Assembly: GCA_964417895.1 (NCBI GenBank)
Contig: CAYQJS010000077.1
Span: forward strand, 1-17,499
DNA from: CAYQJS01 sp964417895
GTDB taxonomy: Bacteria > Chloroflexota > UBA6077 > SHYK01
Reading direction: 5' to 3'
DNA length: 17,499 nucleotides
Of this stretch, positions 13,455 to 17,499 are shown piece after piece. Positions within the stretch are counted from its first letter, which is position 1, and each line of letters starts with the position of its first letter. Both the position numbers and the translations under genes were made by a program. The notes beneath the pieces were generated by a model. It was given only the letters and a program-made list of their open reading frames with translations, ran no database searches and was not told the DNA's origin.

Positions 13455-13958
13455 ATGGCTGTTTCGAGCACGACACTCCAGGCCGCAACTGTCCTCGGCG
13501 AACTGGGACGCTGCGGCGTGACGCACATCGTTTGGCTGCCAGACAGCGAAACCGGCTACATGTACGAGGCGATGCGAGCGAGCCAGTTCACGCTAGTGCC
13601 GGTTTGCCGGGAGGGCGAGTCGATGGCTATCGCTGCCGGGCTCATCATGGGCGGGAAGCGACCGGTCGTCCTCATTCAAAGCACCGGACTGTACGAATCG
13701 GGCGACTCCGTGCGGGGGCTTTGCCTGGACTTGCAGCTTCCCCTGCTGCTCATGATCGGCTACCGCGGCTATCCCGGCCGGGGGCGGCCACCGGCCGACT
13801 CCGCGGCGCGCTTCCTCGAACCGATCCTCGACGCCTGGGGCATTCCCCACTCCATGGTCGAGTCGGACGCCACGTGCCATCACATCTTCGAGGCATACCA
13901 GCAGGCGCATGCGACCAGGCATCCGGTCGCCGTACTAATGGGCAAGGAGTACAACTGA
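13455..13958 (+). CDS. TPP-dependent decarboxylase, alpha subunit (sulfopyruvate/phosphonopyruvate decarboxylase-like)
   Basis: This 167-residue protein is a stand-alone pyrimidine-binding TPP domain. It shows the activating-glutamate region VPVCREGESMAIAAGLIMGGKRPVVLIQSTGL (glutamates 53 and 55) and LPLLLMIGYRG, matching the ComD-type alpha subunit (REEEG...GKxP...MQ-S/N-GL...). With the beta subunit it should form an alpha/beta decarboxylase acting on a 2-oxo acid bearing an acidic group, such as sulfopyruvate or phosphonopyruvate; the exact substrate is not determined. The start is ATG 13455, with GGGAG (13445-13449) five bases before it; upstream in-frame codons lack a ribosome site. Its TGA overlaps the ATG of the beta gene, so the two are translationally coupled. 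At about 167 residues it matches the family's usual length. Confidence 0.86.
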   Translation: MAVSSTTLQAATVLGELGRCGVTHIVWLPDSETGYMYEAMRASQFTLVPVCREGESMAIAAGLIMGGKRPVVLIQSTGLYESGDSVRGLCLDLQLPLLLMIGYRGYPGRGRPPADSAARFLEPILDAWGIPHSMVESDATCHHIFEAYQQAHATRHPVAVLMGKEYN

Positions 13959-14548
13959 TGAGCCGCGAGCGACGCGAGATCGCCGAGCCAGCAGCGGCAC
14001 TCCAGGTGCTCTCCCGAGCACGTACGGACGAGATCGTGGTGCTGTCCGAGTCCACCCGGCAGGATTGGCCGCCCCTGTCGACACGCCCCGACCTGGACAT
14101 CCCCATCACGGGCTCCATGGGGAAGGCTGCGTCGTTCGGCCTGGGTCTTGCGCTGGCCCGCCCCGACATCCGGGTGTGGGTGCTCGATACGGATGGAGCG
14201 CTGCTGATGAACCTGGGCTCGCTGGTGACCATCGCCAGGGCGAAGCCGGCGAACCTTCTGCATTTCGTCTACGACAACGAAGCGTACGACACGACTGGCG
14301 GCCAGCCCACGCCCGGCGCGGGCATCGTCGATTTCGAAGCCCTTGCGATCGCCGCCGGTTATCCGGCGGCTCGTGCGTACGATCAGCTGGAGGACCTCGA
14401 GCGGGACCTCGCCTCAATCCTGGCCGGCCCGTGGCCGGCGCTGGTCGTGCTCAAAGTAGCTTCCCTCGGCCGCCGGCCAATGGCTGGGGGTATGAGGCCG
14501 ATGCGCGAGGCATTCGCATCGATCGGGGAATACCTCGAGCAGCACTAG
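13958..14548 (+). CDS. TPP-dependent decarboxylase, beta subunit (sulfopyruvate/phosphonopyruvate decarboxylase-like)
   Basis: The ORF is 196 residues and starts in the ATGA overlap with the alpha gene. It is the diphosphate-binding TPP domain alone: GSMGKAASFGLGLALA (residues 52-67), then the Mg/diphosphate motif VLDTDGALLMNLGSLVTIA (DTDG at 77-80) and YDNEAYDTTGGQPTP (DN at 106-107). This closely follows ComE-type beta subunits (GSMG, GDGSLLMNLG, LDNEAYGSTGGQPT). The usual GDG is TDG here, with the aspartate and glycine kept, so cofactor binding is probably intact. It acts with the alpha subunit in the cytosol. The frame is open far upstream inside the alpha gene, but the coupled ATG is the evident start. 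A palindrome-rich stretch follows. Confidence 0.86.
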   Translation: MSRERREIAEPAAALQVLSRARTDEIVVLSESTRQDWPPLSTRPDLDIPITGSMGKAASFGLGLALARPDIRVWVLDTDGALLMNLGSLVTIARAKPANLLHFVYDNEAYDTTGGQPTPGAGIVDFEALAIAAGYPAARAYDQLEDLERDLASILAGPWPALVVLKVASLGRRPMAGGMRPMREAFASIGEYLEQH

Positions 14549-14656
14549 CCAGCCTCTCGGTGCGTCGACTCATCCGCGCACCTCGCGTTGCTCGACGGGA
14601 TGACGAGTACCGCGGCGATCGCAACCCTCACCCAACTCGCCGCTGCATAGGGTCAC

Positions 14657-14738
14657 GCCCTCACCCCAACCCTCTCCCACTGCGGTGGGCGAGGGGGCAG
14701 CCCTCTCCCATCACAATGGGAGAGGGGAGGGTGAGGGC
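14657..14738. repeat. REP-like compound palindrome, GGGAGAGGG type
   Basis: The outer arms GCCCTCACCC and GGGTGAGGGC enclose two inner palindromes. The first (about 14671-14696) is imperfect. The second is perfect: CCCTCTCCCAT (14701-14711) and ATGGGAGAGGG (14716-14726) around CACA. The right-hand end, GGGTGAGGGCCGCC, recurs exactly at 17289-17302. It lies downstream of the TPP decarboxylase operon and may add a transcription stop. Confidence 0.8.
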
Positions 14739-14795
14739 CGCCTCCAACGCGGGAAGCACGGAACCCAGGTAGCAGGCCGGGGTGCCCTCACCCTG

Positions 14796-14818
14796 CCTCT
14801 CCCGCGCGGCGGGAGAGG
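14796..14818. repeat. REP-like palindrome before CtaG
   Basis: CCTCTCCCGC (14796-14805) pairs perfectly with GCGGGAGAGG (14809-14818) around GCG. CCCTCACC just before it (14785-14792) matches the outer arm of the neighbouring compound element, so this is a half-copy of the same repeat family. Confidence 0.75.
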
Positions 14819-14885
14819 AGTGGGATCCGCGCCGCCGGCACCTGCACAAGCTGCCTGCACGTTCGTGCGGTAAAACTCACCCACG

Positions 14886-15689
14886 ATGTCGGAGCAATTC
14901 GCCGCCGTGTGGCGGTCCGGCTGGGATGCTCATCCCATCTTGCTGATCGCGATCGGCGGGCTGGCCGGCGCATACGTGGCCGGCGTCGTCGTCATCGGCC
15001 GGGGGCGAGGCGAACGGCTCGCGCCGTCGAAGGCCCTTTCGTTCGCCGCCGGGATCGCCGTGCTCCTGCTGGCGCTGCAGTCGCCACTCCACCATCTGAG
15101 CGACGACTTCCTCTTCAGCGCTCACATGTTTCAGCACCAGCTCCTCACGCTCGTCGTGCCGCCGCTCCTGCTGCTCGGGACACCGGGGTGGCTGATCGAG
15201 GCCCTGGTTCCGGAGGGCTGGAGGCCCGCGTTCTTGCGCAGCAACGCGTACCCCATCGCCGCCTTCGCCGTCTTCAACCTGCCCTTCGTATTCATCCACT
15301 TCCCGACGATCTACGACGCGCTGTTCACCTCGGAGCTGCTCCACCGCGCCACGCACGCCGCGCTGCTCACAACGGCCCTGGTCACGTGGCTCCCGCTGTT
15401 CAGTCCCGCCCCGTCGGTCGTGCCGCGCCTCTCACAGCCGGCGCAGATGCTGTACTGCTTCGTGCAGACGATCCCGGGCTCTCTGGCCGGGTCGCTGCTC
15501 ACCCTCGCGGACCAGGTCCTGTACCGTCACTACGGCATGCGGCCGCTCGAGCTGGGCATCGCCCCAGTCACCGACCAGCAGCTTGGCGGCCTCCTGATGT
15601 GGGTCGGGTCGGGCGGCCTTTTCCTGCTGGTGCTGACCATCATTTTCTTCGTCTGGGCAGACCGGGAGGAAGCCAGTGCGTATCAGTGA
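14886..15689 (+). CDS. ctaG: Cytochrome c oxidase assembly protein, caa3-type CtaG family
   Basis: The 267-residue protein is almost wholly membrane-embedded, with about seven hydrophobic segments (for example PILLIAIGGLAGAYVAGVVVI, ALSFAAGIAVLLLAL, LLTLVVPPLLLLG, IAAFAVFNLPFVFI, final FLLVLTIIFFVWADREE). It has the histidine motif LFSAHMFQHQLL (H80, H84), diagnostic for the caa3_CtaG family, whose members help insert copper into, or assemble, caa3-type terminal oxidases. Length is normal for the family. No oxidase subunit genes are present in this window, so its partner must be encoded elsewhere. No Shine-Dalgarno is seen before ATG 14886; the alternative is a leaderless transcript. It converges with the small membrane-protein gene at 15739-15945, with 49 bases between the stops. 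Confidence 0.92.
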   Translation: MSEQFAAVWRSGWDAHPILLIAIGGLAGAYVAGVVVIGRGRGERLAPSKALSFAAGIAVLLLALQSPLHHLSDDFLFSAHMFQHQLLTLVVPPLLLLGTPGWLIEALVPEGWRPAFLRSNAYPIAAFAVFNLPFVFIHFPTIYDALFTSELLHRATHAALLTTALVTWLPLFSPAPSVVPRLSQPAQMLYCFVQTIPGSLAGSLLTLADQVLYRHYGMRPLELGIAPVTDQQLGGLLMWVGSGGLFLLVLTIIFFVWADREEASAYQ

Positions 15690-15716
15690 TTGCGGATTGC
15701 GGATCGGGGATTGGGG
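15688..15716. repeat. Short GATTGCG direct repeat between convergent genes
   Basis: GATTGCG occurs twice in tandem (15688-15701), followed by the related GATCGGG and GATTGGG. It begins within the CtaG stop codon and fills the gap between the two convergent genes. Its function is unknown. Confidence 0.5.
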
Positions 15717-15738
15717 AGCGCGGACCGTGGAGGGCGAG

Positions 15739-15945
15739 CTAGCCCTGCTCGGGCTCCCCTCGCGAGGAGGCGACGAAGCCTGCCGCGGTGATCAGCAGGA
15801 CCAGGACGAGGGCCACCGCCGGAGCGGACCCATGCGGGGCCTGGTGCAGCAGCCAGCCGATGAATATGGCGACCGCCGCCGCGGCCGCGAACACCGCCAC
15901 GGGAATGAGGATGGCGCGTCGGATACGCTCGCCTTCTACTGACAT
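15739..15945 (-). CDS. Small two-helix membrane protein, unknown function
   Basis: The product is 68 residues: a short charged head (MSVEGERIRR), a helix AILIPVAVFAAAAAVAIFIGWLL, a polar turn HQAPHGSAP, a second helix AVALVLVLLITAAGFVASS, and a GEPEQG tail. This is a two-span membrane hairpin with both ends probably cytoplasmic. GAGG lies about seven bases before the ATG at 15945 (minus strand), and a TTGACA (forward 15957-15962) stands just before that, although no -10 fits it. It converges with CtaG. Many respiratory operons hold similar small helical proteins, so a link to oxidase assembly is conceivable but is only inference. No family is recognised. Confidence 0.72.
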   Translation of the reverse strand: MSVEGERIRRAILIPVAVFAAAAAVAIFIGWLLHQAPHGSAPAVALVLVLLITAAGFVASSRGEPEQG

Positions 15946-15980
15946 CGGCTACCTCGTGTGTCAAGACGGCCCTAGTTTGG

Positions 15981-16100
15981 AGATCGCCGCCGTTCGTGAC
16001 CCTAGGTGGCAAGTACGTCACCCCCTCCCTCACCCTCCCCCGTCGAGGGGGAGGGAAGAAAACCCCCTCCCCCCTTGAGGGGGAGGGTTGGGGTGGGGGG
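15981..16100. repeat. Dispersed repeat, copy B, with a second palindrome
   Basis: Positions 15981-16060 match 12063-12143 at roughly 80-85%, including an identical palindrome, CCCTCCCCC and GGGGGAGGG around GTCGA (16034-16056). A second palindrome follows at 16065-16087 (CCCTCCCCC, GGGGGAGGG, centre CTTGA), and then GGTTGGGGTGGGG, the inverted form of the left edge of the compound element at 14657. Like copy A, it stands just upstream of a minus-strand gene start. Confidence 0.8.
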
Positions 16101-16221
16101 TCTTCTGCGATTCTGTGCTAGTTTAAGAGCCCTGGCGCCGCCACCGCAAATTGGGGGTGTTGCTCCGTGGTGGCGTTCCTCCGGGCGGTAGAATGCACCG
16201 CCCAGATACCCGGAGGTGACT

Positions 16222-17199
16222 ATGCAAGCGGTTGTCGTCACGGCCCACGGAGCGCCTGAGGTGCTCGAGCTCATGGACTGGCCCGTGCCCGAGCCGGAAC
16301 CGGGACAGGTCCGCATCCGCGCGGCCGCGACGAGCGTGAACTTTGCCGACATCCAGGCCCGCCGTGGCGCCTACCACAACTCACCCACTCCTCCCTTCAT
16401 CCCCGGCCTCGAGGCCGCGGGCACCATCGATAAGCTTGGCGACGGAGTGCAGGGCCTGCAGGTGGGCCAGCGGGTGGCGATCCACGCCGACACCGGCTCC
16501 TACGCCGAGTACGTGGTGGCCCGCTCGGTGGGCGTCTTCCCCATCCCGGACGGCCTGGACTGGGAGACTGCCGCCACCTTCCCATCCGTCGGCACGACTG
16601 CCTTCAACCTGCTCACGCTGGCCGGTCGGATGCAGCCGGGCGAGACGGTGCTCATTCACGCCGCGGCGGGCGGCGTGGGCAGCACGGCGGTGCAGCTGGC
16701 CCGAGTGCTGGGCGCAGGTTTCATCATCGGCACCGTGGGAAGCGCTGAGAAGGCCAAGCTGGCCATCGAGCTGGGCGCCGACGCTGCCATCAACTACCGG
16801 GAAGAGGACGTTGCCCAGCGAGTTCGCGAGCTCACGAGCGGCGCGCTGGCGGACGTCGTCCTGGATGGCGTCGGAGCCGCCACCTTCGAGAGCAGCCTGG
16901 CGAGCCTGGCCCCCTTCGGACGGCTTGTGGCGTTCGGCCAATCGAGCGGGCCTCCGACGCCCGTGGGGTTCGGCACCATCTATGGCGAGAACAAGGCCAT
17001 CATCGGCTACAGCACCGGGGGGTACCGACGCTTACGGCCCGAAGTGCTGCGCCCGCCAGGGCTGGCCGTGCTGAAGCTTCTGGCAGGAGGCCGGTGGAAG
17101 CCGCTGATCAGCACTCGTTACCCACTCGCGCAGGCGGCAGACGCCCAGCGTCTCGTCGAGGAGCGCAACAGCGTGGGTAAGGTGATGCTCATCCCGTGA
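16222..17199 (+). CDS. MDR-superfamily NADPH:quinone oxidoreductase-like protein
   Basis: The 325-residue protein has the quinone-oxidoreductase pattern throughout: MQAVVVTAHGAPEVLELMDWPVPEPEPGQVRIR, then ATSVNFADIQARRGAY and PFIPGLEAAGTIDKLGDGV in the GroES-like domain, and ETVLIHAAAGGVGSTAVQLARVLGA (glycine motif 147-153) in the Rossmann domain. SAEKAKLAIELGADAAINYREED is the usual second beta-alpha-beta unit. There are no zinc-ligand cysteines. It should reduce a quinone or an activated alkene with NADPH in the cytosol; the true substrate is unknown. GGAGG (16212-16216) lies five bases before ATG 16222; the in-frame GTG at 16216 overlaps that site and is rejected. It is not closely similar to the MDR protein at 12152-13105. 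It stands alone, flanked by palindromic repeats. Confidence 0.93.
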   Translation: MQAVVVTAHGAPEVLELMDWPVPEPEPGQVRIRAAATSVNFADIQARRGAYHNSPTPPFIPGLEAAGTIDKLGDGVQGLQVGQRVAIHADTGSYAEYVVARSVGVFPIPDGLDWETAATFPSVGTTAFNLLTLAGRMQPGETVLIHAAAGGVGSTAVQLARVLGAGFIIGTVGSAEKAKLAIELGADAAINYREEDVAQRVRELTSGALADVVLDGVGAATFESSLASLAPFGRLVAFGQSSGPPTPVGFGTIYGENKAIIGYSTGGYRRLRPEVLRPPGLAVLKLLAGGRWKPLISTRYPLAQAADAQRLVEERNSVGKVMLIP

Positions 17200-17499
17200 G
17201 GTCACCTCGGGTGCGCCTTCTCCTCTCTCCCCAGCCAGGAGCGGGTTGTGAGGGCCCGCGGACTCCCTCTCCCATTGGGAGAGGGCGGGGGTGAGGGCCG
17301 CCCGCGGCGCCTGCCGCGGGTGAGCGCAAGAGGTTACTCGGCGTCCGGTCACCCACGGGACAATCCTCCCCCTGACTTAGTGCGCTGCGCCCGCCGGAGT
17401 CACGGCCTCACCCGTCCTTGCCCGCTCTCGCTGGCTTCGGCCGGCCTCTCCCAGAGGGCTCATCCTTATACATAAGTGGTGGCCAAGCTAAGCATGAGC
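17200..17499. other. 300-base terminal intergenic region
   Basis: No gene is supported. A small inverted repeat GAGGT-C-ACCTC (17199-17209) touches the MDR stop codon. The REP-like palindrome follows at 17265-17302. The final bases contain an ATG at 17494 that could start the next gene, but no ribosome site precedes it. Confidence 0.4.
17265..17302. repeat. REP-like palindrome, GGGAGAGGG type
   Basis: CCCTCTCCCA (17265-17274) pairs perfectly with TGGGAGAGGG (17276-17285) around a single T. GGGTGAGGGCCGCC (17289-17302) repeats the right end of the element at 14657-14738 exactly. It lies after the second MDR gene, where it may help end transcription. Confidence 0.8.

Larger units (their letters stand above)
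14549..14885. other. 337-base intergenic region dominated by palindromic repeats
   Basis: No gene is supported. It contains the compound palindrome 14657-14738 and a third palindrome 14796-14818. Just before CtaG there is GTAAAACT (14870-14877), the only AT-rich patch and possibly a -10 element; no ribosome site is visible before the CtaG ATG. Confidence 0.5.

Noticed and set aside
13291..13488. 65-residue minus-strand ORF overlapping the start of the TPP alpha gene
   Set aside because: It has no ribosome site and overlaps a well-supported start; its hydrophobic look may only reflect the less GC-rich promoter DNA.

Overview
The window is GC-rich DNA, mostly with GC-ending codons, and it contains a 100-N scaffold gap, so it is almost certainly part of a draft or metagenome assembly. 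The mix of genes suggests a soil or sediment Chloroflexota-like bacterium: a family 5 solute-binding lipoprotein, several MDR oxidoreductases, caa3-type CtaG, a long LRR-Roco-TIR protein, and GGGAGAGGG-type palindromic repeats. That assignment is inference; no rRNA or marker gene is present. I saw no tRNA, rRNA, CRISPR array, transposase or integrase.

Region 1 (about 1-2350) looks like a run of integron gene cassettes without an integrase in view. Three attC-like recombination sites (138-230, 1223-1293, 1843-1909) have the AAC...GTT core boxes at the two ends of an imperfect hairpin, and all point the same way. Each follows a plus-strand ORF, and two of those ORFs stop within or directly beside the R'' box. 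The cargo is a tiny membrane protein, a Pac-like GNAT acetyltransferase plus a 51-residue ORF, an Ig-like unknown protein, and a frameshifted unknown ORF. This is the most unusual part of the window.

Region 2 (2443-4757) holds a SnoaL/NTF2-like protein followed by a single-chain thiamine-pyrophosphate enzyme of the acetolactate synthase/benzoylformate decarboxylase type.

Region 3 (4835-8832) is one very large gene: at least 26 near-identical 23-residue leucine-rich repeats, then Roc GTPase, COR and a C-terminal TIR domain with the candidate NADase glutamate. It is interrupted in this assembly by an apparent 8-base deletion near 4967 and by the N gap. The flanks of the gap are in the same repeat register, so the gap probably hides a whole number of 69-base units.

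Region 4 (8833-12143) contains a decayed C-terminal copy of a family 5 ABC substrate-binding lipoprotein, an orphan small membrane protein with different base usage, and the intact lipoprotein gene on the minus strand.

Region 5 (12152-14548) has a minus-strand MDR oxidoreductase divergent from a two-gene operon with overlapping stop and start (ATGA), encoding alpha and beta subunits of a split TPP decarboxylase resembling sulfopyruvate/phosphonopyruvate decarboxylase (ComD/ComE type).

Region 6 (14549-17499) carries CtaG, a convergent two-helix membrane protein, and a second MDR quinone-oxidoreductase-like gene, separated by intergenic spaces rich in palindromic repeats. The metabolic genes (SnoaL-like, two TPP enzymes, two MDR reductases, a peptide/oligo-solute-binding protein) could belong to organic-acid catabolism, but no shared substrate can be named from the sequence.
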